64,000 bases of DNA from assembly GCF_009189165.1 (NCBI RefSeq), contig NZ_CP045118.1:4650001-4714000 (forward strand), in the 5' to 3' direction. The notes under the pieces are model-generated. The model saw only the letters and a list, made by a program, of their open reading frames with translations, made no database searches and had not been told where the DNA came from. Below, piece after piece: positions 36,148 to 44,359 of this stretch. The position numbers and the translations under genes are program-made. Positions within the stretch are counted from its first letter, which is position 1, and each line of letters starts with the position of its first letter. Origin of the DNA: Pseudomonas sp. SCB32 (GTDB lineage: Bacteria > Pseudomonadota > Gammaproteobacteria > Pseudomonadales > Pseudomonadaceae).

Positions 36148-37785
36148 TCAATCCGCATGAATATCGTTGTGCCGCGTCTCACCCAGGAACAGCAGCGCGC
36201 ACACCAGGCTCACCGCCGCGATCAGCACCGGGTACCACAGGCCGTAGAAGATATCCCCGGTGTACACCACCAGCGCGAACGACAGGGTCGGCAGCAAACC
36301 GCCGAACCAGCCATTGCCGATGTGGTACGGCAGCGACAGCGAGGTATAGCGGATGCGGGTCGGGAACAGTTCCACCATCAGCGCCGCGAGCGGGCCGTAG
36401 CAGAGGCAGGAGATCAGCACCAGCGCCACCAGGATGGTGATCACCATGCCCTTGTTGACCAGAGCCGAATCCGCCTTGGCCGGGTAGCCCGCCGCCTTCA
36501 CCGCCGCGCTCAGGGCAACGGCGTCGAAGCCTTCGAGGCGCGTCTCGCCCACGGTCACCACCACGCCACTGCCGACCGGCGCCGCCTGCGTGCTATAGGG
36601 CACACCGCTCTTCACCAGCAACGTTTTCACCTGGTCGCAAGGGCTGTCGAATTTGGCCTTGCCCACCGGGTCGAACTGGAAGGTGCAGGTCGCCGGGTCC
36701 GCCATCACGGTGATCGGCGCACTGCGCGTGGCCTGGTCGATCTGCGGGTTGGCGTAATGCGTCAGCGCCTGGAACAACGGGAAGTAACCCACCGCCGCCA
36801 GCGCCAGCCCCGCCAGCAGCACCGGCTTGCGGCCGATCTTGTCGGAAAGCCAGCCGGCCACCACGAAGAACGGCGCACCGATCACCAGCGCGACGATCAG
36901 CAGTTCGTTGGCCAGCGCGCCATCCACCTTCAGCACCTGGGTGAGGAAGAACAGCACGTAGAACTGCGCGGTGTAGAAGGTTACCGCCTGGCCTGCGTTG
37001 ATGCTGAACAGCGCGGTGAGGACGATGCGCAGGTTCTTCCAGTTGGTGAAGGACTCCTTGAGCGGCGACTTGCTGGTCTTGCCCTCGGCCTTCATCTTCA
37101 GGAACGCCGGCGACTCCTGCATCGACAGGCGAATCCAGGTGGAAATACCCAGCAGCACGATCGACAGCAGGAACGGCAGGCGCCAGCCCCAGGTCTCGAA
37201 CTCATCGCCGGTCAGCTGGCGGCAGGCGAGGATCACCAGCAGCGACAACAGCAGGCCGCCGGTGGCGGTGGACTGGATCCAGCTGGTGTAGCTGCCGCGC
37301 TTGTTCGCCGGGGCGTGCTCGGCCACGTATATCGCCGCGCCGCCATACTCGCCGCCCAGCGCCAGGCCCTGGAGCATGCGCAGGGCGATGAGGATGATCG
37401 GCGCGGCCACGCCGATGGTGGCGTAGGACGGCAGCAGGCCGACGGCGAAGGTCGACAGGCCCATCAGCAGGATGGTGGCGAGGAAGGTGTACTTGCGCCC
37501 GATCATGTCGCCCAGGCGGCCGAACACCAGTGCGCCGAAGGGCCGGACCAGGAAGCCGGCGGCGAAGGCCAGCAGGGCGAAGATGAAGGCGGTGGTGTCG
37601 TTCACCCCGGCGAAGAACTGCTTGCTGATGACCGCCGCCAGGGCGCCGTAGAGGAAGAAGTCGTACCACTCGAACACCGTGCCGAGCGACGAGGCGAAGA
37701 TCACCTTGCGCTCTTCGCGGCGGGACGGCACGTGCCGCTCGAAGGACCTGCTCTGTGTCGCGTTCGTCACTGCTGGATCAGACAT
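36148..37785 (-). CDS. MHS-type major facilitator superfamily transporter
   Basis: The 545-residue protein is a metabolite:H+ symporter of the MHS branch: FASSLGTVFEWYDFFLYGALA at the N terminus, RPFGALVFGRLGDMIGRK in loop 2-3, RMLQGLALGGEYGGAAIYVAE. MHS members are usually 430-450 residues. The extra length is a polar insert of about 100 residues at roughly 325-430, predicted outside, with two cysteines (ATCTFQF, SPCDQV). Substrates of the family include osmolytes and dicarboxylates. It is followed upstream by the GMC oxidoreductase gene in the same direction, 278 bases away. Confidence 0.9.
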   Translation of the reverse strand: MSDPAVTNATQSRSFERHVPSRREERKVIFASSLGTVFEWYDFFLYGALAAVISKQFFAGVNDTTAFIFALLAFAAGFLVRPFGALVFGRLGDMIGRKYTFLATILLMGLSTFAVGLLPSYATIGVAAPIILIALRMLQGLALGGEYGGAAIYVAEHAPANKRGSYTSWIQSTATGGLLLSLLVILACRQLTGDEFETWGWRLPFLLSIVLLGISTWIRLSMQESPAFLKMKAEGKTSKSPLKESFTNWKNLRIVLTALFSINAGQAVTFYTAQFYVLFFLTQVLKVDGALANELLIVALVIGAPFFVVAGWLSDKIGRKPVLLAGLALAAVGYFPLFQALTHYANPQIDQATRSAPITVMADPATCTFQFDPVGKAKFDSPCDQVKTLLVKSGVPYSTQAAPVGSGVVVTVGETRLEGFDAVALSAAVKAAGYPAKADSALVNKGMVITILVALVLISCLCYGPLAALMVELFPTRIRYTSLSLPYHIGNGWFGGLLPTLSFALVVYTGDIFYGLWYPVLIAAVSLVCALLFLGETRHNDIHAD

Positions 37786-37956
37786 TGCGGGCTCTCCTGC
37801 CCCTTCCCGGGGCTCTTATTGTTGTTTCAGCGTCGACTACCGCGGGTGACGTACCGCGCGATAGTGGTTTCTGAGGCTCCTGTTCGAGCGACTGTCTTCG
37901 ACGGAACCTGCGAAACAAGGCCCGCCCATACTGAAAATTCGGCCTACGCACGGCCC

Positions 37957-38039
37957 CGTAGGATGGTGTGGAGCGAAGCGATACCCATCAATTCAGTGCA
38001 CCGACAGCATGGGTATCGCTTCGCTCCACCCATCCTACA
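37957..38039. repeat. Family A inverted repeat
   Basis: Arms at 37957-37989 and 38009-38039 are near-perfect complements. The loop (caattcagtgcaccgacag) is almost identical to that of the copy at 43562, so these two copies share a recent origin. Confidence 0.85.
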
Positions 38040-38063
38040 AAGCGTTCGCCAACGAACCTCCAC

Positions 38064-39728
38064 TCACGCAACGGGAGCTTGCTGCTGCGCTTGCGCAGTA
38101 GAGGGGATGACCTCCGGTTTGCGCATGGGTTCGCTCAAAATCATCTGCGCCGCCTTCTCGGCGATCACCAGCACCGGCGAGCAACTGTTGCCGGAGGTCA
38201 GGCTGGGCATGATCGAGGCATCGGCGATGCGCAGGCCGGGAATGCCGTGCACACGCAACTGGCTGTCCACCACCGCCCCCGTGCCCTGCCCCATGCGGCA
38301 GGTGCCGGCCGGGTGGAAGATGGTGGTGCCGACCTCGGCGGCGGCGCGGTGCAAATCCTCCTCGGTCTGGTAGTCCGGGCCGGGCTTGAACTCTTCCGGG
38401 CGGAAGCGCGCCAGCGCGGGAGCGGCGGCGATACGACGGGTCAGGCGGATGGCATCGGCGGCCACGCGCAGGTCTTCCGGATGGCTCAGGTAATTGGGCT
38501 GGATGATCGGCTTGTCGCTTGGGTCGAGCGAGCGCAGCGTCACCCAGCCCCGGCTCAGCGGGCGCAGGTCGCAGACCGATGCGGTGAAGGCCGGGAAGCT
38601 GTGCAGTGGCTCGCCGAAGCGCTCCAGCGAGAGCGGCTGCACGTGGTATTCGAGGTTGGCCGAGCGCTGGTTCGGGTCCGACTTGGCGAAAGCGCCGAGC
38701 TGGCTGGGCGCCATCGACAGCGGGCCGCTGCGTTTGAACAGGTACTCCAGGCCCATGCCCATCTTGCCCCAGATCGTGGAGGCGATCTGGTTCAGCGAGG
38801 GCGCGCCGCTCATGCGATAGATCAGGCGCAACTGCAGGTGGTCCTGCAGGTTCCCGCCCACGCCGGACAGCTCATGGCGCACGCCGATGCCGTGTTTCTC
38901 CAGCAGGTCGCGCGGGCCGATGCCGGAGCGTTGCAGCAGCACCGGCGAGTTGATCGCGCCCGCACAGAGGATCACCTCACGCCTCGCCCGCAGCTCACGG
39001 CGCGCACCCTGCCAGTTCACTTCCAGCCCGCTGGCGCGGCCGTTTTCCAGCAGCACGCGCTGGGCTTCCACGTTGGTCAGTACGGTGAGGTTGGACCGGT
39101 TGGCGATGGGCCGCAGGAAGGCCTTCGACGCATTCCAGCGCACGCCCGAACGCTGGTTCACCTGGAAATAGCCGCAGCCTTCGTTGTCGCCACCATTGAA
39201 GTCCTCGACGAAGGGGATGCCCGACTGCGCCGCCGCCTCGCGGAAAGCATCGAGGATCGCCCACGACAGCCGCTGCTTCTCCACCCGCCACTCGCCGCCG
39301 GCGCCATGCAGCTCACTGGTGCCGGCGAAGTGGTCTTCCATCCGGATGAACAGCGGCAGCAGATCGCTCCAGCCCCAGCCGGGATTGCCCTCGGCAGCCC
39401 AGCCGTCGTAGTCCAGCGCCTGGCCACGCATGTAAATCATGCCGTTGATCGAGGAACAGCCACCCAGCGTGCGCCCGCGCGGGTACTTGATGGCGCGGCC
39501 ATTTAGCCCCGGCACCTGCTCGGTGTCGAAGCACCAATCGGTGCGTGGATTGCCGATGCAGTAGAGGTAACCGACGGGGATGTGAATCCAGGGGTAGTTG
39601 TCCGGGCCGCCGGCTTCGAGCAGCAGCACGCGGTTGGCGGGATCGGCGGACAGACGATTGGCCAGCAGGCACCCGGCGGGGCCCGCGCCGACGATCAGGT
39701 AGTCATACACATCCAGTGCCTGGTGCAT
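38064..39728 (-). CDS. GMC-family FAD-dependent alcohol/choline dehydrogenase-like enzyme
   Basis: The 554-residue enzyme has the FAD dinucleotide motif (YLIVGAGPAGCLLANRLS, about residues 9-26), the GMC signature 1 region GGCSSINGMIYMRG and signature 2 (ILCAGAINSPVLLQRSGIGP). The catalytic pair is HPAGTCRMG and the asparagine of TSGNSCSPV near the C terminus. Automated pipelines often call such proteins choline dehydrogenase, but no betaine genes are near and alcohol dehydrogenases of the AlkJ type look the same. It is divergent from a LysR gene. Confidence 0.88.
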   Translation of the reverse strand: MHQALDVYDYLIVGAGPAGCLLANRLSADPANRVLLLEAGGPDNYPWIHIPVGYLYCIGNPRTDWCFDTEQVPGLNGRAIKYPRGRTLGGCSSINGMIYMRGQALDYDGWAAEGNPGWGWSDLLPLFIRMEDHFAGTSELHGAGGEWRVEKQRLSWAILDAFREAAAQSGIPFVEDFNGGDNEGCGYFQVNQRSGVRWNASKAFLRPIANRSNLTVLTNVEAQRVLLENGRASGLEVNWQGARRELRARREVILCAGAINSPVLLQRSGIGPRDLLEKHGIGVRHELSGVGGNLQDHLQLRLIYRMSGAPSLNQIASTIWGKMGMGLEYLFKRSGPLSMAPSQLGAFAKSDPNQRSANLEYHVQPLSLERFGEPLHSFPAFTASVCDLRPLSRGWVTLRSLDPSDKPIIQPNYLSHPEDLRVAADAIRLTRRIAAAPALARFRPEEFKPGPDYQTEEDLHRAAAEVGTTIFHPAGTCRMGQGTGAVVDSQLRVHGIPGLRIADASIMPSLTSGNSCSPVLVIAEKAAQMILSEPMRKPEVIPSTAQAQQQAPVA

Positions 39729-39942
39729 CGAAAGTCCCTCGTCGTGCTTGTTCTTTTTGTATGACGACCGAGCCGAGGCTCAGTTCGACAGTCGTCGAGC
39801 GAAGGTCAGGCGAGGCAAAAATCGGTGAGGACACGGAGTTAACACGCAGTTAATGAGCAGTCCGAACCGACTTTTAACGAAGCATCACCGATGCGTAGAC
39901 ACTGTCGGGCTGAGCCTAGTCGTTCGTTCGTGATAAAAGAAC

Positions 39943-39955
39943 ACTCGTTTCGAGT
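39943..39955. promoter_or_regulatory. LysR-type box in divergent gap
   Basis: The palindrome ACTCGTTTCGAGT lies 39 bases before the LysR start and 215 bases from the GMC start. The gap 39729-39993 holds no gene; this is the best operator candidate in it. Confidence 0.45.
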
Positions 39956-39993
39956 CAGCTGCTGTGCGTTTTCTAACAACAAGGGCCGCCGAG

Positions 39994-40899
39994 ATGTTCG
40001 ACTGGAATGACCTGCGCTACTTCCTGGAACTGCACCGCAGCGGCCGCCTGCTGACCACTGCCAAGCGCCTCAGCACCACCCATGCGACCGTGGCGCGGCA
40101 CATCGATAACATCGAGCGCGACCTCGGCACCCAGCTCTTCGCCCAGCACACCGGCGGCTACCAGCTCACCCCGGCCGGACAGGCGCTGCTCAAGCACGCC
40201 GAGGCCATGGAGAACGCTGCCCTCCTCGCCCAGGAGGAAATGAGCCAGGCCATCTCGCCGCTGGGGCAGATCCGCATCGGCGTCACCGAAGGCCTGGGCA
40301 GCATGTTCCTCGCCTCGCGCATGGGCGAGCTGATGCGCCGCTATCCGGGGCTGGAAGTGGAACTGGTGTCGGTGCCGCGCTTCGTCAGCATCACCAACCG
40401 CGAGGCGGACATCGCCATCACCCTGGAGCGCCCCAGCGCCGACCTGGTGATCAGCCGCCGCCTCACCCGCTACCGCCTGAGCCTGTTCGCCAGCCCGGCC
40501 TACCTCGAATCCGCCCCGCCTCTGCGCGACCGCGAAGACCTGTGCAAACACCCCTGGATCGGCTACGTCGACGACCTGCTTTTCAGCCAGGAACTGCTGT
40601 TCCACCACAGCTTCTGCCGCCACCCGCAGGTGGTGTTCCGCAGCACCAGCGTGGTCGCCCAGCAGCAGGCCGCCCAGGCCGGCATCGGCATCGCCATCCT
40701 CCCGCAGTACATGGGCCTGCACGATCCGCTGCTGGTGCCGGTGCTGCCGGAGGAGTTCATCGAGCGGGAATACTGGATGTGCACGCGACGGGAACTGCAC
40801 CGGTCGGTACGGCTGAGATTGGTGTGGGATTTTCTGCTGGACTTGTGCGAACGCGAGCAGCAGATGCTGGTCGGTGGCAAGACCGCCGCGCTGACGTAG
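39994..40899 (+). CDS. LysR-family transcriptional regulator
   Basis: The 301-residue regulator has an N-terminal winged helix (FLELHRSGRLLTTAKRLSTTHATVARHIDNIERDLGTQLF) and a periplasmic-binding-like effector domain from about residue 90. Its short first helix (MFDWNDLRYFLELHR) is typical of the subgroup that controls dehydrogenase or transporter genes. It is divergent from the GMC oxidoreductase, its most likely target. An earlier in-frame start at 39964 would add ten residues. Confidence 0.9.
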   Translation: MFDWNDLRYFLELHRSGRLLTTAKRLSTTHATVARHIDNIERDLGTQLFAQHTGGYQLTPAGQALLKHAEAMENAALLAQEEMSQAISPLGQIRIGVTEGLGSMFLASRMGELMRRYPGLEVELVSVPRFVSITNREADIAITLERPSADLVISRRLTRYRLSLFASPAYLESAPPLRDREDLCKHPWIGYVDDLLFSQELLFHHSFCRHPQVVFRSTSVVAQQQAAQAGIGIAILPQYMGLHDPLLVPVLPEEFIEREYWMCTRRELHRSVRLRLVWDFLLDLCEREQQMLVGGKTAALT

Positions 40900-41024
40900 G
40901 GCGTACAACCGTTCGCGGTTGTACGCCGATATACCTCGGCGTGTCGTCGGCGTCAGGGTGACGTCCGGAGTGCCCTGAAGCCAAGGTCAAGCGGCGGATA
41001 ACGTCGAACGTTATCCGCCCTACG
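40895..41024. repeat. Family D inverted-repeat pair
   Basis: Facing hairpins at 40895-40929 (GTACAACCGTTCGCGGTTGTAC) and about 40994-41024 (GGATAACGTCGAACGTTATCC) are separated by about 65 bases. The element marks the GC-content border to the AT-rich gene that follows. Confidence 0.8.
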
Positions 41025-41052
41025 CGTTCAAGACATTAAAATAATACAGAGA

Positions 41053-41853
41053 TTAATATACTTTCTTTTTATTCAAACAAAAATAGCGACCATCCAACTC
41101 AACATCAAATATCTTTATAGCCACACCAGTAGACCTAACCAGCCTCACAATCTCTGCGCGAACATCTGGACTCATCCTTGCCCCAAGGAAAACACTTCGA
41201 ATCGCCGCCACTGGGAAATCATAAACCCCGGGACCACCATTACTTGAAATCAACTCAGAGATTTCATCAAGGCATGCTTCCCCATTTTGATATCGCTCAA
41301 AATAAAAATCCCGCTCATCTTCTTCAATTGTGCGTCTTATCACTCGCCACTCACCCTCATACTCCCAGTGAATGGATTTTTTCAAGAATACATTCTCCAA
41401 AAGCTCATCAGACGAAGAGCCAATAGTCACACAAGGTCGATCAGGACTGTACAAGACCTTTATTGCATCATGAAACGGCGGATAACCAGTATCAAACCCA
41501 ACACAAATACCGGAATGATCAAATGCATAATGAGACCACATCAATATGCTCAAAGGATATTCTGAAAGGCATAATATCCCTATTTTACCCTTCCAATCAT
41601 TCGAAACAGCGTCCGGATTGGCCAATCTAAACAATCTATTTACTTCACCCGCCTGCCGCCTGGAGAGCCCATACATAAGTGGCGACCTAGATATATCAAT
41701 CTTTGCCGAAAGCTCAAATGGGTCATTAAATCTCAGCGGCGAAGAAAAATAGATATTCCCCTCCAGCAGCCTCTTAAATCTGCGGACATTCTCAGGAGAG
41801 CTAACAGAGCAATATTTGTAAAGAGTCCTTTTCAATTTTATCCTCAAACTCAT
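41053..41853 (-). CDS. DUF2971-family protein, AT-rich and probably acquired
   Basis: The 266-residue protein has the DUF2971 marks: LYKYCS, the segment NIYFSSPLRFNDPFE, ILCLSEYPLSILMWSHYAFDHSGICVGFD and HWEYEGEWRVIR. No biochemical function is established; the family is scattered in accessory DNA. Codon use differs sharply from neighbours (many AAA, AAT, ATA and TTA codons in a genome that avoids them), showing horizontal transfer. It is transcribed away from the antirepressor module starting near 41924 and may be cargo of the same import event. Confidence 0.85.
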   Translation of the reverse strand: MSLRIKLKRTLYKYCSVSSPENVRRFKRLLEGNIYFSSPLRFNDPFELSAKIDISRSPLMYGLSRRQAGEVNRLFRLANPDAVSNDWKGKIGILCLSEYPLSILMWSHYAFDHSGICVGFDTGYPPFHDAIKVLYSPDRPCVTIGSSSDELLENVFLKKSIHWEYEGEWRVIRRTIEEDERDFYFERYQNGEACLDEISELISSNGGPGVYDFPVAAIRSVFLGARMSPDVRAEIVRLVRSTGVAIKIFDVELDGRYFCLNKKKVY

Positions 41854-41923
41854 AGCTCGAATACATAGCCAAACAGGTCAGTAATTTAGCACCAGGCCAT
41901 CGTTTAGCCCTCATCCGCGACTA

Positions 41924-41957
41924 GGTGGTTGACCACCCTCTATCAACCGTCTAGATT
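41924..41957 (+). promoter_or_regulatory. Sigma-70 promoter overlapped by a palindromic operator
   Basis: TTGACC (41929-41934) and TAGATT (41952-41957) are spaced by 17 bases, a good sigma-70 promoter. The -35 box lies inside the 14-bp perfect palindrome GGTGGTTGACCACC (41924-41937), so a dimeric repressor bound there would block transcription. The predicted start is about 41964, just before the structured leader. Confidence 0.65.
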
Positions 41958-41964
41958 CCGCCCC

Positions 41965-42110
41965 GGTGCTGAACACACCTCTCACGACGTCCCACCGCTC
42001 CGAAATGGCGGCCTAAGCGGCTATAGCTCTTGCTATGGCCGGGTAGCGCGCAGCCATACAAAACCCGAAAGGGGAAAACTGCGGGCGGTTCGTGAGCCGT
42101 GTTCAAGTAC
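41965..42110 (+). ncRNA. Structured leader RNA, candidate C4-type antisense RNA
   Basis: The region folds into one closed domain: GAACAC (41971-41976) pairs with GTGTTC (42099-42104), CTCACGA (41981-41987) with TCGTGAG (42090-42096), and ATGGC (42005-42009) with GCCAT (42053-42057). Inside are a 10-bp hairpin (42018-42041) with a UCUU loop and a CCC-GAAA-GGG tetraloop hairpin (42064-42073). Placement between a repressible promoter and an antirepressor gene is that of the C4 RNA of phages P1/P7, which base-pairs near the ant ribosome site. The exposed CCCACC at 41991 could pair with GGTGG at 42133. The family assignment is from memory of the architecture and needs a covariance search. Confidence 0.6.
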
Positions 42111-42115
42111 CCGGT

Positions 42116-42136
42116 CACCCCTCTGAACAAGGGGTG
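42116..42136 (+). promoter_or_regulatory. Hairpin hiding the antirepressor ribosome-binding site
   Basis: CACCCC (42116-42121) and GGGGTG (42131-42136) form a stem that ends two bases before the ATG at 42139. The only Shine-Dalgarno (AAGGGG) is in the stem, so translation should be low unless the hairpin opens. Confidence 0.65.
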
Positions 42137-42138
42137 GA

Positions 42139-42651
42139 ATGAACAAATCTCACGAGTTAATCATCATGACCACGGACGTCATCACTGCCTCCGGGCAGCC
42201 ATCTTCACCTCTTTTCCCCACCCTCTTCTTCCGCCACAAACGCCGCATGCGCGCCCTGTTGATCGAGGGCCAGCCCTGGTTCGTCGTGCAGGATCTGGCC
42301 AAGCTGATGAACGCCTTTCTGGAAGACCGCGTCGGGCGCAATCTCGATGCGGATCAGGTGTGCCGCCTGATGGTCCAGGGCGACCACGGGCTGGCCGAAG
42401 AAATGGAGCTGATCAGCGAGTCGGGCCTGTATGCCTCGCTGATCTACTTCCACCATCCGGAGAACCGCTGCATTCGCCAGTGGATCACCCACACCGTGGT
42501 GCCGAGCCTGCGGGCGGAGACACAGACGCCGGATGAGCGGCCGCAGCGTCGCTTGCTGCGCTGGGAGCGCCAGCAGTTGAGTGTGCTGGATTGGCAGGGG
42601 CAGGTCTGGGTGCCGTTGCCGGACCTGTCGCAGGTGTTGCCGCCGAGTTGA
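42139..42651 (+). CDS. BRO-N domain antirepressor-like protein
   Basis: The 170-residue protein has a phage BRO-N/antirepressor domain at about residues 25-130 (WFVVQDLAKLMNAFL ... GLYASLIYFHHPENRCIRQWITHTVVPSLR). In phages such proteins inactivate the lysogeny repressor or bind DNA. The C-terminal tail (DWQGQVWVPLPDLSQV) resembles an incomplete second copy of the first strand pattern. No other phage gene is nearby, so it is an orphan. ATG 42139 is chosen for its Shine-Dalgarno; ATG 42166 has none. Confidence 0.85.
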   Translation: MNKSHELIIMTTDVITASGQPSSPLFPTLFFRHKRRMRALLIEGQPWFVVQDLAKLMNAFLEDRVGRNLDADQVCRLMVQGDHGLAEEMELISESGLYASLIYFHHPENRCIRQWITHTVVPSLRAETQTPDERPQRRLLRWERQQLSVLDWQGQVWVPLPDLSQVLPPS

Positions 42652-42659
42652 GGTCGGGC

Positions 42660-42683
42660 GCCCCGCAGCTAGTGCTGCGGGGC
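42660..42683. terminator. Hairpin after BRO-N gene
   Basis: GCCCCGCAGC-TAGT-GCTGCGGGGC is a 10-bp stem in the 55-base convergent gap; a second stem CCGCC-GTAG-CGGCGG follows at 42691-42705. No U run is present, so these may be bidirectional, Rho-assisted ends. Confidence 0.55.
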
Positions 42684-42706
42684 ACTTCAGCCGCCGTAGC
42701 GGCGGA

Positions 42707-43372
42707 TCATGCGGCGGCTTTCACGGTGGGAACGTTGTTGCCGGCGGCGTGCAGGACGTTCGGGTGCTCGTCGAGATACGCCTTGATGCGCCTGGCGCTG
42801 CGCATTGCCTCGTAGGTCTTGCCGACCCACCCCGCCACCAGCACGGAAAGCAGGAAGCCGGCGGCGCCCAGGAGGAATCCATAGATCGGCATTTTCACGA
42901 TCAGTGCCGCCCAGACCAGTGCGCCGCTCAGGGTGAGTGCGATGCTGACGATCAAGGCGCTCCAGGCTTCGAGGATGTCTATCGGCTCGAAGTGAATCCG
43001 GGGGTATTGCCCGAGCGGCAGCATCTTCAGGTACCTGGCCGCGGCGCGAACCTCTTCCGGCGCCCAGATACCGGCCCGGAACAATTTGATGAGCACCAGC
43101 ATCTGCTTGCGGTTGGCCCGTACGCCGGAAACCGCGCGGAATTTCGCCAGCTCCATTTCGCTGTCGAGGTAGTTTGCCAACTCACCCTCCGTTCGAGCGT
43201 CGGCGCACACTTCCGTCAGGGTTTTCAGTTGTCCTCTGGCGAAGTACCCAAGCTCGAAATCGGACGCTCTCCACAGCATGATCAGGGCTCTGACCAGCGC
43301 AGCCGCCACGCCGACGAAAGCCGACACGCCCGCCAGCCCGGTCAAGAGTAAATCCCACCAATTGGCCGCCAT
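42707..43372 (-). CDS. Hypothetical membrane protein
   Basis: The 221-residue protein has an N-terminal membrane helix (about 5-28), a polar middle of about 95 residues, then two adjacent helices (about 131-150 and 153-175) and a short cytoplasmic tail. No family is recognised. The frame stays open to 43615, but ATG 43372 is preceded by AGGAGGAG and begins with the membrane helix. Codon use is that of the host, unlike DUF2971. Confidence 0.75.
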   Translation of the reverse strand: MAANWWDLLLTGLAGVSAFVGVAAALVRALIMLWRASDFELGYFARGQLKTLTEVCADARTEGELANYLDSEMELAKFRAVSGVRANRKQMLVLIKLFRAGIWAPEEVRAAARYLKMLPLGQYPRIHFEPIDILEAWSALIVSIALTLSGALVWAALIVKMPIYGFLLGAAGFLLSVLVAGWVGKTYEAMRSARRIKAYLDEHPNVLHAAGNNVPTVKAAA

Positions 43373-43561
43373 TTCCGCTCCTCCTACGACAAGAAAGGAC
43401 GCACCCTGCCACGGCGGAAGTTGCGGTCTCCATAGGCGACCCTGCGGATAGGAAAGTCCGCTATGAACTACGGAAATGGCACACACGCGGGTCAGCGAAA
43501 TGCCAACTTTCTGAGACGCGCACGGGGGAGCTTTTGTAGGGGGAACTGCCATTTGCGTACT

Positions 43562-43643
43562 TGTAGGATGGCGTAGAGCGAAGCGAAACCCATCAATTCC
43601 GTGCACCGACAGCATGGGTATCGCTTCGCTCCACCCATCCTAC
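43562..43643. repeat. Family A inverted repeat
   Basis: Arms at 43562-43594 and about 43613-43643 pair around a loop almost identical to that of the copy at 37957. A family C fragment (ttcgcgagcaggctcgcccc) follows at 43684. The stretch 43373-43720 holds no gene. Confidence 0.85.
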
Positions 43644-43720
43644 GAACTGCGGCAACGCGAGACTGGGGCCTTCAGGAAGAATGTTCGCGAGCAGGCTCGC
43701 CCCACGAAGAGTACTCGGCG

Positions 43721-44266
43721 TCAGACCCGCAACACTCCACGGAACCCGCGCGCGGCGTAATAGGACTGCGCGCCATTGTGGTAGACGAACACAGTGTCGT
43801 AGCGGCGGTCGCAGAACAGCGACCCGCCGAGCTTGCGAATGGCCGGCGGCGTCTGCACCCAACTGGAAGTCTTGGCGTCGAACTCGCCAAGCTTCTGCAG
43901 TTCGCGGTACTGCGCTTCGCTGAGCAGTTCGATGCCCATGGCCTGGGCCTGCTCCAGCGCGCTGCCGGCGGGTTTGTTCTCTTTCCTGGCGTCCAGCGCC
44001 TCGCGGTCGAAGCAGAGGCTGCGGCGGCCGGCGGGGCTTTCGGTAGAGCAGTCGACGAAAAGGTATTCGTCGGTGGCGTCATCCTGGCCGATGACATCCG
44101 GTTCGCCCCCTGTGCTTTCCATGGCCTGCAATGAACGCAGCTTCTCCGGCCTGGACTCCAGCCGGGCCCGGACCCGGGCCCAGTCGATGCCCGGGTGACG
44201 GCTGGCATGCTTGTCGAAACGTGCTTGCAGCAGGCCCAGCAGCTCTGCTTGTTGCTTGGCGTTCAT
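43721..44266 (-). CDS. DUF4256-family protein
   Basis: The 181-residue protein matches the DUF4256 pattern: LLGLLQARFDKHASRHPGIDWARVRARL at the start, GGEPDVIGQD, YLFVDCSTESPAGRRSLCFDREALDARKENKP and the end RYDTVFVYHNGAQSYYAARGFRGVLRV. No activity is known for the family. It is soluble and cytoplasmic by sequence and is a single-gene unit 93 bases after ecotin on the same strand. Confidence 0.85.
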   Translation of the reverse strand: MNAKQQAELLGLLQARFDKHASRHPGIDWARVRARLESRPEKLRSLQAMESTGGEPDVIGQDDATDEYLFVDCSTESPAGRRSLCFDREALDARKENKPAGSALEQAQAMGIELLSEAQYRELQKLGEFDAKTSSWVQTPPAIRKLGGSLFCDRRYDTVFVYHNGAQSYYAARGFRGVLRV

Positions 44267-44359
44267 CGGGTTCTCCAGTCGGTCCTTCGAGTGCGTCGAT
44301 CGAGCGTAGCGGCAACGCTCTCTCGGCGCACGTGGGTGGAAGCCCGATAGAAGGCGGGA

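Noticed and set aside
38064..39728. Choline dehydrogenase (betA)
   Set aside because: The GMC motifs cannot separate choline from alcohol dehydrogenases, and no betaine-aldehyde dehydrogenase, BetI or choline transporter lies next to it.
41924..42137. Group I or group II intron fragment
   Set aside because: The multi-stem region has no reverse transcriptase, no domain V-like end and no split gene; position before an antirepressor fits a C4-like leader better.
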